In this document: positions 8,922 to 15,673 of the stretch, in pieces | How the letters are laid out: every line of letters starts with the position of its first letter | Numbering within the stretch: the stretch's first letter is position 1 | Assembly: GCF_003234085.1 (NCBI RefSeq) | Contig: NZ_QKSD01000003.1 | Span: 1 to 64,000 of the forward strand | Reading direction: 5' to 3' | DNA from: Curtobacterium sp. MCPF17_052 | GTDB lineage: Bacteria > Actinomycetota > Actinomycetes > Actinomycetales > Microbacteriaceae | Length of the DNA stretch: 64,000 nucleotides | The notes under the pieces: generated by a model | The model's input: the letters and a program-made list of their open reading frames with translations, nothing else | Databases searched by the model: none | Told to the model about the DNA's origin: nothing | Position numbers and translations under genes: made by a program

Positions 8922-9929
8922 TCAGCGCTCGGGCAGAGGCGACAGGTTGAGCGACCACATCGCGACGCCGTGCACACCGAGCTCGCGCCCCAGGTCCCGG
9001 CGTGCGGCGTAGGACCGGTCGTCGGACCAGTGCAGCTGCCGGCCGTCCTCGAGCGTCGCCGACCACTCCCCGGTGCGGTCCGACCATTCCGCCCGCTCGC
9101 CGGCCAGGTGCGCTGCCCGGGCTGCCGGGATCGGGGCGGCGTCCGCGCCGGGCCCCCACGCGTAGCCGTAGCCCGCGATGCCGACGTCGATGCGGTCTGC
9201 GGGGAGGCCGCCGTCGACGGCGGTGCGCACGGCCTTCCGCGTCCACGGCAACGACCCGATCGTGCCCGGACCGCCCCACGGCCCGTGCTGGTCGTAGGTC
9301 ATCAGGACGATGCGGTCGAGGTGCGGGGCGAGCCCGGCCAGGTCGTAGCCGCGCGAGCGGTACTCCGCCGGGTCCGTGGAGGACATCATCGCGATCGAGA
9401 CCTCGGCGTCGTCCCCGAGCCGCTCGCGGACGGCACTCCGGAGCGCCCGGGTGAAGGTGACCAGGTCGGCCTGGTCCTGGGAGCGCATCGACTCGAGGTC
9501 GATCTGCACGCCGTCGGCCCCGAGGCGAGCCGCCAGGTCGACGAGCCCGCCGACGACACGCTCCCGGTTCGTCGGCGACGACAGCAGCGCCGTGGCCGCT
9601 TCGGGCGAGAAGTCCCCGAGCGTCGACGTGTAGTTGCTGAAGAGCACCTCGGTCCGGGCCCCGGCGTCCGCGGCGACGCCGACGAGTTCGCCGACGTCGC
9701 CCGAGGTCGGGAGCAGGTGCGTGCCGTCGTCGGCCAGCGCCGCACCGTCCACCCCGATGACGTCTGCCCCGCGGTCGACGGCGGTGCGCACGCGGTCGGC
9801 GGCACCCCCTCCGGGTTCGACGTAACCCTCGATGCCGCCAGCCGCGCCGCGGGTGCCGTCGGCGCTGCAGCCCGAGAGCAGCACGGCGCCGAGCGCCACG
9901 GTCGCCGCTGCCGTCGTCATCCGTCGCAT
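8922..9929 (-). CDS. GH18-like glycosyl hydrolase, predicted lipoprotein
   Basis: 335 residues from the ATG at 9929. A signal peptide ends in a lipobox (AVLLSGC, Cys at about residue 20). The mature part is a GH18/YaaH-like TIM barrel with VLFSNYTS, the catalytic strand ADGVQIDLES, IVLMTYDQHGPWG and VGIAGYGYAWG. In the DxxDxDxE motif the second Asp is Gln (DGVQIDLE), while the acid/base Glu is kept, so activity is plausible but altered. The family acts on chitin or peptidoglycan-type glycans at the cell surface. Monocistronic; nothing nearby suggests its substrate. Confidence 0.85.
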   Translation of the reverse strand: MRRMTTAAATVALGAVLLSGCSADGTRGAAGGIEGYVEPGGGAADRVRTAVDRGADVIGVDGAALADDGTHLLPTSGDVGELVGVAADAGARTEVLFSNYTSTLGDFSPEAATALLSSPTNRERVVGGLVDLAARLGADGVQIDLESMRSQDQADLVTFTRALRSAVRERLGDDAEVSIAMMSSTDPAEYRSRGYDLAGLAPHLDRIVLMTYDQHGPWGGPGTIGSLPWTRKAVRTAVDGGLPADRIDVGIAGYGYAWGPGADAAPIPAARAAHLAGERAEWSDRTGEWSATLEDGRQLHWSDDRSYAARRDLGRELGVHGVAMWSLNLSPLPER

Positions 9930-10028
9930 CACCCGATGACCGTAGCCGGTGCGTCCGGGGACGCGCCCCGGGCGGCCGGTGGACCGAGATCCGGACGCCG
10001 GGGGGGGGGAGCTGCGCACCGGGAACGA

Positions 10029-10065
10029 CGAAACCCCGGTCCGCATCGACGGTTCCGGGGTTTCG
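10029..10065. terminator. hairpin terminator at the left edge of the accessory region
   Basis: An 11-bp perfect stem (cgaaaccccgg / ccggggtttcg) around a 15-base loop. It lies upstream of the GH18 start, so it does not terminate that gene. It would suit a transcript entering from the right on the minus strand and marks the last core-like sequence before the composition change. A run of ten G lies just to its left (10000-10009). Confidence 0.6.
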
Positions 10066-10097
10066 TGGAGTGGGATAGTTAACGAATCAACGGAAAG

Positions 10098-10133
10098 CCC
10101 TGATCAGGGAGTCTTGACCTCCATGATCAAGGG
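10098..10133. repeat. nested palindrome CCCTGATCAGGG with a partial third arm
   Basis: Bases 10098-10109 are a perfect 12-bp palindrome, and TGATCAAGGG at 10124-10133 can pair with its left half as a longer hairpin. A direct repeat TTGGCACAG follows at 10139-10147 and 10162-10170. The position, at the transition from core to accessory sequence, would suit an attachment or arm-binding site, but no matching copy was found at the right edge. Confidence 0.4.
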
Positions 10134-10233
10134 AGCTGTTGGCACAGCGCCTGGGCGCACATTGGCACAGTTCACGAGGCGTTCATGCAGGGAGGGATGC
10201 GATCGCAGCTCTGTCGGCAGCGGCTCGATGTGT

Positions 10234-10565
10234 TCACTCGGACGAGTTCGTTGCCGGGGGTGAAGCGACACGCTGGCGGGTGGATGGGTCGATCTCGGGA
10301 AAGGGCCATTCGACGACGAGAGTGCCCGCGAGCGACAGCAGCCAGGAGGGGCCGGACTCCATCGTCTTGTTGCGGAGCAACGCCAGCGGTACACCTGCGG
10401 GCATACCGGTCCGAAAAAACCGCAGCTTCTGGGCGTGGGGACCCACCGTCAGGTCGGTGCGCGACCGTGCGGCCACAACGCCGAGGAGTTCGGTTCGGAT
10501 CTGTTTCGCGGAGTCCACGCGCGGGACCCCACGGAGGTGGAGGCAGGCAGCGAGATAGGCGCTCT
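10234..10565 (-). pseudogene. C-terminal part of the HNH protein, out of frame
   Basis: An open stretch continues without a stop from about 10570 to 10234 in a different frame from the HNH gene that ends at 10566. It reads AYLAACLHLRGVPRV, then SAKQIRTELLGVVAAR, LLRNKTMESGPSWLL and VVEWPF, which is protein-like and looks like the natural continuation of the HNH protein. The only usable start is a GTG at 10518 without a clear ribosome-binding site. I infer one gene split by a frameshift around 10565-10575. A genuine second cistron is the alternative. Confidence 0.5.
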
Positions 10566-11150
10566 TCAGTACACCGTTTCGAACTTCGGCTTCGCTGGCT
10601 GGCTCACGTGGTGCTCGAGATTCCCAGCAGTCCGCATGCGCCGGCTGAACTCCTCACCTGGGTCTGATCCCTTTTCGGGGAGGAGGACCAACTCTCCATC
10701 GTCGGTCCGGAGCACCAGGGCGCGCGTTGCTCCGAAAGGTTGCGGGTCTCCGTCTGCCGTGTATCGGATTCGAACCATTCTATCGAACCAATCTTGCAGT
10801 CCCGCTTCGACGCGAGCCCCGAAGGCATTATTGCAGCGCGTGCAAGTGGTTGTCATGATGCTTCCGCCGAGCCCCCTGGGCGGAACGTGCTCGTCGGAAT
10901 CCGCGGGATGCTCAAAACAAATCGGACAGACGTCAAAGCGTCTTGCCTTGATGAAGTCTGTAACTGGCGCATCGCCAGCTTTACGATCATCAGTGTTCGG
11001 GATGACTGCCGCGCGAGTGGTCTTTCCTGCCGCGTCCGAGAACTCGATTTCGCTCACTTTTGGAAGCCCCCGGCCCCCGTCTTTCGCTTGGCGCCCAGAG
11101 ACTGAGATGATCGTGGATCGAATCGGGCGGCGGCTGCCTTCGTCGTTCAT
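10566..11150 (-). CDS. HNH-endonuclease-like protein (probably frameshifted at its 3' end)
   Basis: 194 residues as read. The zinc-bound HNH signature is CPICFE, then DEHVPP, then TCTRCNN about 20 residues later: two CxxC-type pairs bracketing the D-E-H of the beta-beta-alpha metal site. The first about 60 residues are polar. The product ends abruptly after the fold (KFETVY), and a protein-like continuation exists in another frame downstream to 10234. HNH proteins of this size occur in restriction and mobile-element loci. Nuclease activity is inferred from the motif only. Confidence 0.65.
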   Translation of the reverse strand: MNDEGSRRPIRSTIISVSGRQAKDGGRGLPKVSEIEFSDAAGKTTRAAVIPNTDDRKAGDAPVTDFIKARRFDVCPICFEHPADSDEHVPPRGLGGSIMTTTCTRCNNAFGARVEAGLQDWFDRMVRIRYTADGDPQPFGATRALVLRTDDGELVLLPEKGSDPGEEFSRRMRTAGNLEHHVSQPAKPKFETVY

Positions 11151-11387
11151 GTGCTGAGCATCGCATAGAGGACTGTCGTTTGGTTTCTCGACTCTTAGGG
11201 CAGGCCGATCGCACCTTCGGATGCTTCATTCTCGTGAGCGACTCCCCTACTGCAAGCACTCGTCGCATTCGAGGTAGCCGCAGAGGCCGCGTGGGTTCCG
11301 AGACAGGGACGGCTGCTTCGGGCCGCAGCCCGCGGATGCAGACATGGCATCTAGGCGGTATACGTCGTTCAATTTGATGGGGGTCTG

Positions 11388-11663
11388 ATGAGCAGCCAGC
11401 GTGCCGAGGAGCCGGTGCGGCAGCACTCGGTGGACTACTTGCCGGGCACGAGCGGCAACCCGATCGCGCCGTTCCAGCGTGACTATCAGCCCAGGCAGGG
11501 TCCGATCCGGCGTGACTGGGTGTACCTGCTCTCGATTGGGGCGGTCCTCGTCGCCGGCGGCTTCGGCTTCCTAGTCCGCGGAACATGGCGGCATAGGCCG
11601 CGCCACCGAGTCTCCCGAGCTGTCTCTGTTCCTTGCGCGTGCAGCCAGATCTTGGGTCGCTGA
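11388..11663 (+). CDS. small single-pass membrane protein, unknown function
   Basis: 91 residues beginning MSSQRAEEPVRQHSVDYLPG, with a GGGGG site 4-8 bases before the ATG. A polar Pro-rich N-terminus leads to one membrane helix (about residues 45-64, DWVYLLSIGAVLVAGGFGFL) and a basic tail. The last 25 residues (Arg/Cys-rich) look less protein-like than the first 65, so the end may be altered. It lies alone between HNH remains and the PIN gene. Function not recognised. Confidence 0.45.
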   Translation: MSSQRAEEPVRQHSVDYLPGTSGNPIAPFQRDYQPRQGPIRRDWVYLLSIGAVLVAGGFGFLVRGTWRHRPRHRVSRAVSVPCACSQILGR

Positions 11664-11824
11664 TTTCCGACTTCTCGGGACGAGCTGCGCTGCGAGGAAG
11701 GGATATGTCCCTTCCAGCGGCCTGTTGGACTCGCAGCCGCGAACAAGACAGTTATTCGCACCGACTCCTCGTAACGGCCTCGTCAGTTCCATCACGGACC
11801 CACTCGCGAGGCTAGATTGAGCCG

Positions 11825-12652
11825 GTGATCGATCTCAAGCCTGGGGTACCGCTCGCGACCGCGCGGGCCCTCCTCGGTGACCTTGCTCGCGAAGCGGTGA
11901 ACCTGTCGAATGGCGTGCAAGCAGTCGAGCGCCTCGATGCATGGCGCACCTGGTCCCCGCGAGCTGCCCTCCGTGCCGGAAGCGCTCTCGCCCCGAGGAC
12001 AGTAGATTCGATCGTCCGAGGCCCTCGTTACGGCGTGCTGCATGAGGTTGCTCCCGCCGTCCACGGCGCTAGCCTCGCCGCTCTCATCGACTCCGAACTC
12101 GATGAGCTTCGAGGGCGCATCGCACAAGCAAGGGCCGAGATTGAGGAGGCGCTGAGGTATTGGGGACACGAGGCCGTTGCGGTCCTCCTCGATACCAATC
12201 TGCTCATGCATGCTGGACCTCGACTCGCGAGAATCGATTGGGACGCACTGCTTCACCAACCGACGCGAAACGTGGCGTTCACCATCCCGATCGTTGCCGT
12301 GGAAGAACTCGACAAGCTCAAGTTGAATCGCAACTCGGATACGCGAGGTAGGGCTGTTTACGCTCTGAAGTGGCTCCGGCAGCTGCTGGCCGAAGTGCCG
12401 ACGCCACGTCCGTTCGAGACTCGGGCCTCGGGCACAACCCTTCGAGTGTGGGTGGACGACAATAGCCGGCTTCCGCTGCCTGAACCCGACCGCGACATAA
12501 TCGATCGCGCACAACAACTGGCACTGATGACGAAGCGGACCGTCATCGCTTCGATGGATCAGAGCATGATCCTGCGAGCCAGGGCGTACGGTGTCGACGC
12601 GGTTCTCGTCACAGAGGAGGACATCCCGGCACGTACTAAGGGCCAGTCCTGA
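11825..12652 (+). CDS. PIN-domain protein (predicted ribonuclease)
   Basis: 275 residues from a GTG start. The first about 110 residues are helical. The C-terminal PIN domain (about residues 118-270) has the acidic set in order: VAVLLDTNLLMH, VVAVEELDKLK followed by TRGRAVYALKWL, PEPDRDIIDRAQQLA, and TVIASMDQSMILRARAYG. Four conserved Asp/Glu fit a metal-dependent RNase site. No VapB-like partner is adjacent, so a simple toxin-antitoxin pair is not supported. The place in a defence-rich island suggests an RNA-cleaving effector, which is an inference. Confidence 0.75.
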   Translation: MIDLKPGVPLATARALLGDLAREAVNLSNGVQAVERLDAWRTWSPRAALRAGSALAPRTVDSIVRGPRYGVLHEVAPAVHGASLAALIDSELDELRGRIAQARAEIEEALRYWGHEAVAVLLDTNLLMHAGPRLARIDWDALLHQPTRNVAFTIPIVAVEELDKLKLNRNSDTRGRAVYALKWLRQLLAEVPTPRPFETRASGTTLRVWVDDNSRLPLPEPDRDIIDRAQQLALMTKRTVIASMDQSMILRARAYGVDAVLVTEEDIPARTKGQS

Positions 12653-12860
12653 CGTCCACGCCTCGGATCCGGTGTCGACGACCTGCAGGTCGACAACCGC
12701 CCCATGGTCCCCACCCAGAAGGAGTGCCGGTGGGTGACGGAGGGCTCCGCCTCAGTTATAGAGAGCATAGACCTGGCTGTAAGCCGATGACGGGAGCGTA
12801 GATCGCCGGACGATTCAGCGCTGCGGGTAAGTGCTCGAGGGACACCGCTGTCGCGTTCGG

Positions 12861-13925
12861 TTAGCCTGCGTGGCCGCTAACGAGCACCGCTGCAGCCGGA
12901 TCCACGTCCGCGGCCCAAGCCAGCTGTGGTAAGTCCGCTCCGGTCAGTCCTGCCAGTTCGAGTGCAGCCTGGCCTGCCAGATGCGACGATCGCACGGATT
13001 GCCCGTTCGCGAGCGATGCGTAGAACTGGGCCGCGTACGCGATGGCGTCTCCGTCACGAACTTCGTCCGTCATGCCGATGGCGAAGGGGGCAGTGGCGTC
13101 AACGATGGCTCTGGTCTGCGTGGCGGAATTGCAGGAATTGAGGAGCACCAACAGTGGTGGCTGGTCGGTGGCGCGCAGTGTCTTGGCGAACGCGCTTGCC
13201 CTGACGCTGAGCCCTTCGTGGAGCCCATCGACTTCGTCTTCGAAGGTGATGAAATCGCTGTCAGAGTGGCCCGAGAAGTGCACGATGTGCGGTCGGAACT
13301 TCGTGATGCCGTCGAGGAGGTCGGCGGGCGTTGCGGCGGGACGGACGTCCAGTTCGACGAGGTCCCTGTGCAATGACGACTCGATTGCGGCGCGAATTCG
13401 CTTCTGCTCCCGTCCGACTCGAAGATCTCCTTCGGAAGACGACCCGAGGATCAGAATCCGAAGCTTTTCTTGCCGTGGAGCTGGGAGCTGCCGCAGCGCT
13501 TGTTGGACCGACGCCTCGGCGCCTGCGACCCGCTGCTCCAGCGCGGCCTGATCGGATGCCGCGCGTCGGGTGGCGAGCTGCTGTTCTCTGACCCGTCGAC
13601 GCTCTGCGGCGTCGGCTTCGGCTCGCTCAGCCTTCAACAACTTGGTCTCCAGCGAGTTGATCTCCTTCAGAAGTGCGGTGACCTTGGCCTGCCATCGTGA
13701 GGCCTCCTTGCCCGCCGACTCTGCTTCCTTCTCGCGACGGTCTGACTCGTTCTGCTTCGCCCGTGCGGCGGACGCATTATTTGTCCTCGACGCCGCCTGT
13801 CGGGCCTTCGACGCGTCGGTCCGCTTGCCCGACTCTTTCGAGCGGAAGTCACCGGCCTTCTTGGCGGCCTCGGCGTACTGCTTCCGCTTCCGTTCAAGCT
13901 GGCTCCGGTACTGACTCGCGGTCAT
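12861..13925 (-). CDS. coiled-coil CHAT-domain (caspase-like) protein
   Basis: 354 residues in two parts. Residues 1-145 are almost entirely charged, Ala/Lys/Glu/Arg-rich heptad-like helix, a long coiled coil. Residues 155-350 form a CHAT domain with the catalytic pair His220 in HIVHFSGHSDS and Cys265 in LVLLNSCNSATQ, and strands LRILILGSSSE and FAIGMTDEV. CHAT proteases are caspase-like (as in separase and the Craspase TPR-CHAT subunit), and bacterial ones often act as activated effectors in phage defence. The coiled coil probably senses or oligomerises. The immediate upstream minus-strand gene is a broken zinc ribbon. Confidence 0.82.
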   Translation of the reverse strand: MTASQYRSQLERKRKQYAEAAKKAGDFRSKESGKRTDASKARQAASRTNNASAARAKQNESDRREKEAESAGKEASRWQAKVTALLKEINSLETKLLKAERAEADAAERRRVREQQLATRRAASDQAALEQRVAGAEASVQQALRQLPAPRQEKLRILILGSSSEGDLRVGREQKRIRAAIESSLHRDLVELDVRPAATPADLLDGITKFRPHIVHFSGHSDSDFITFEDEVDGLHEGLSVRASAFAKTLRATDQPPLLVLLNSCNSATQTRAIVDATAPFAIGMTDEVRDGDAIAYAAQFYASLANGQSVRSSHLAGQAALELAGLTGADLPQLAWAADVDPAAAVLVSGHAG

Positions 13926-13988
13926 GTCACAGGCCTAACTGGGTGAGGAGGAGGTGTGCGCGGCTGCCCAAGCGGTCCGCGTGGGAGT

Positions 13989-14115
13989 TTAGATGCGAAA
14001 GGCTCGCCCGCACTTGCTGCACTTCACCGGACCACGCCTGACGACCTTCACGCCGACGAAGGTGTACCCGCAGTAGGGGCAAGGTGATGGTGGGGATGGG
14101 GATGGACGGGCTCAT
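13989..14115 (-). pseudogene. short zinc-ribbon gene, frame-disrupted
   Basis: From an ATG at 14115 the reading MSPSIPIPTIT is followed, one frame over, by CPYCGYTFVGVKVV, then CSKCGRAFRI and a TAA at 13989. Two CxxC knuckles 18 residues apart make a convincing zinc ribbon, but the zinc-binding frame has no start codon of its own after the TGA at 14112. The shift falls in a run of repeated CATCCCC units, where slippage (mutational, sequencing or programmed) is plausible. It sits 64 bases upstream of the CHAT gene on the same strand. Confidence 0.5.
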
Positions 14116-14463
14116 CGAACGCTCCAATCGAGACGACGCTGCCTCGAAATGACGGCGATGGCGTTGCGGCTACTCTAAGTTGAGCAACCGACATAATCGA
14201 GCGTCTGACTGCGACGCAAGTTCGTCGAAGCGCCGAGAAGTTCCACGACTGGCGGAAGACCAGCGGCGGAGTGACGCCATCAGCAAGGAGCCGCCGCCGA
14301 ATGTGCCGCCATAATGGCAGCTGGGCGCCGTATGCTCGCCGGAGCCGTCGAGCCTGGCCATCGTCCTACGGTTCGGCTGCTGGAGCGAAACGCGACCTGA
14401 TGCGGGACGAGCGGCGGCGCCGCGACGCGTGTGGCGCCTGAGGACTTCGGGACTGGAGAAAAG

Positions 14464-15126
14464 ATGACAGTGCCTACCGATGCGTGGGCGATCGGCGCGT
14501 ACCTCTCTCTCCTGGTGCCCGGCATTGTCTTTATCGCGGTGCGCGCCCGGCTGCGCGGCTTCGTCAAGGTAGACACTCAAGTCGGCTCGCGTGTCCTCCT
14601 TGCCTTCGTCGTGAGTGCGATTTTCGCTGCCGTGTACGCGGCCATCTATGGTCCCTACGTCCTCGTGCGCACATCGATGGCAGGAACTCCTACACCGGTG
14701 GAAGTGCTCGGGTGGAGCTTCGCCTACCTCGGTTTGGCGATCGCTGTTCCCGCGCTGACTGCCTGGCTCATCTACCGCTCCGATGGCACCGCGGAGCGCG
14801 TGTGGAACTGGTTGAAGGACCGGAACGGTGGGGCACGCTTCGAAAGCATCCCGACTGCGTGGGACCTCGGCGCGACGCGCACCACGGCAGGGTGGGTCAG
14901 AGTGCGGCTTGCTCCGGGCGATTGGATTGGCGGACGCTTCGAAGACCAGTCGTACTTCAGCACCTACCCTGAACCGCGAGACTTGTTCATCCAAGAGCAG
15001 TGGAAGCTCACGGACGACGGCGCTTTCGATGAGCCCGTCGAGGGAGCTGCAGGCATGTGGGTCTCGATCCGAGACGACTACATCGTTGAGTGGGTGCACA
15101 GCCAGCCGACAGAGGAAGAAGAGTGA
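14464..15126 (+). CDS. DUF6338-family membrane protein
   Basis: 220 residues starting MTVPTDAWAIGAYLSLLVPG, with GGAG 7 bases before the ATG. Three transmembrane helices lie in the first about 100 residues (around 8-26, 42-62 and 78-100). A soluble domain with GWVRVRLAPGDWIGGRF and SYFSTYPEPRDLFI follows, the pattern of DUF6338. Its stop overlaps the start of a 60-residue partner (TGATG at 15124-15128). DUF6338 genes are scattered in bacterial accessory regions; their biochemical role is not known to me. Confidence 0.8.
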   Translation: MTVPTDAWAIGAYLSLLVPGIVFIAVRARLRGFVKVDTQVGSRVLLAFVVSAIFAAVYAAIYGPYVLVRTSMAGTPTPVEVLGWSFAYLGLAIAVPALTAWLIYRSDGTAERVWNWLKDRNGGARFESIPTAWDLGATRTTAGWVRVRLAPGDWIGGRFEDQSYFSTYPEPRDLFIQEQWKLTDDGAFDEPVEGAAGMWVSIRDDYIVEWVHSQPTEEEE

Positions 15127-15308
15127 TGGATAAGGCAAAGAAGCCCGACGACAACAACACCAGAGGCGGACGACCGCGCCGACTTACTGAAGGCGCGGCG
15201 CCCCGATCGATCATCGGTAGCGGCGCGGGGCCGGCACCCAACACAAGCCAGTCGAAGCCACCGACCGGTGGGGCGGGTGGCAGTAGGCCCGCCAAGAAGG
15301 ATGACTAG
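15126..15308 (+). CDS. small hydrophilic protein coupled to DUF6338
   Basis: 60 residues starting MDKAKKPDDNNTRGGRPRRL, rich in Lys, Gly, Pro and Asp, without hydrophobic core, so probably disordered. The ATG overlaps the DUF6338 stop as TGATG, which implies translational coupling and a joint function with the membrane protein. No homologous family recognised. Confidence 0.6.
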   Translation: MDKAKKPDDNNTRGGRPRRLTEGAAPRSIIGSGAGPAPNTSQSKPPTGGAGGSRPAKKDD

Positions 15309-15673
15309 CGTCCTCGGCGAGCATGCTCAGCAGCGCCAACTTCGGGCCTACCGCGTCCGAAGAGGCCGCTGAGACACTCCGTCTCGCATACTCCCCTGGG
15401 CGCCGCCGATTGAGCACGTCCGAGCCGGGATGCTCGCAGGGGCGGGTGGGTGCTGGCGTGGTGCACGGATTGAGCAGGGCGCCTTCATCACGACAACCTC
15501 GGGATCGCGATGACGATGCGCTGACGGCGTCCCGGGGGTGCGTCGTTGTGGGGCTGCTGCACGCTTCGACCTTGCCTTAACGGATCCCGCCCTGAACAGC
15601 CTCCCCGATCTCGCCAATCTCATTATGTTGACTGGCGATTCCAGCGTTCTTGCGGGCCTCGGTTGGCCCTCCA
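15309..15673. other. 365-bp gap without a supported gene
   Basis: No reading frame on either strand here has family motifs, a ribosome-binding site and protein-like composition together. It lies between the 3' ends of convergent genes (DUF6338 partner and KAP NTPase). No strong terminator was noticed. Confidence 0.5.

Noticed and set aside
10066..10100. tRNA-Gly at the left island edge
   Set aside because: The terminator followed by TGGAG resembles many tRNA ends, but the T-arm and anticodon arm cannot be formed here.
14170..15138. 322-residue minus-strand protein opposite DUF6338
   Set aside because: His/Arg/Ser-rich shadow without motifs; the plus-strand gene has membrane helices and a ribosome-binding site.
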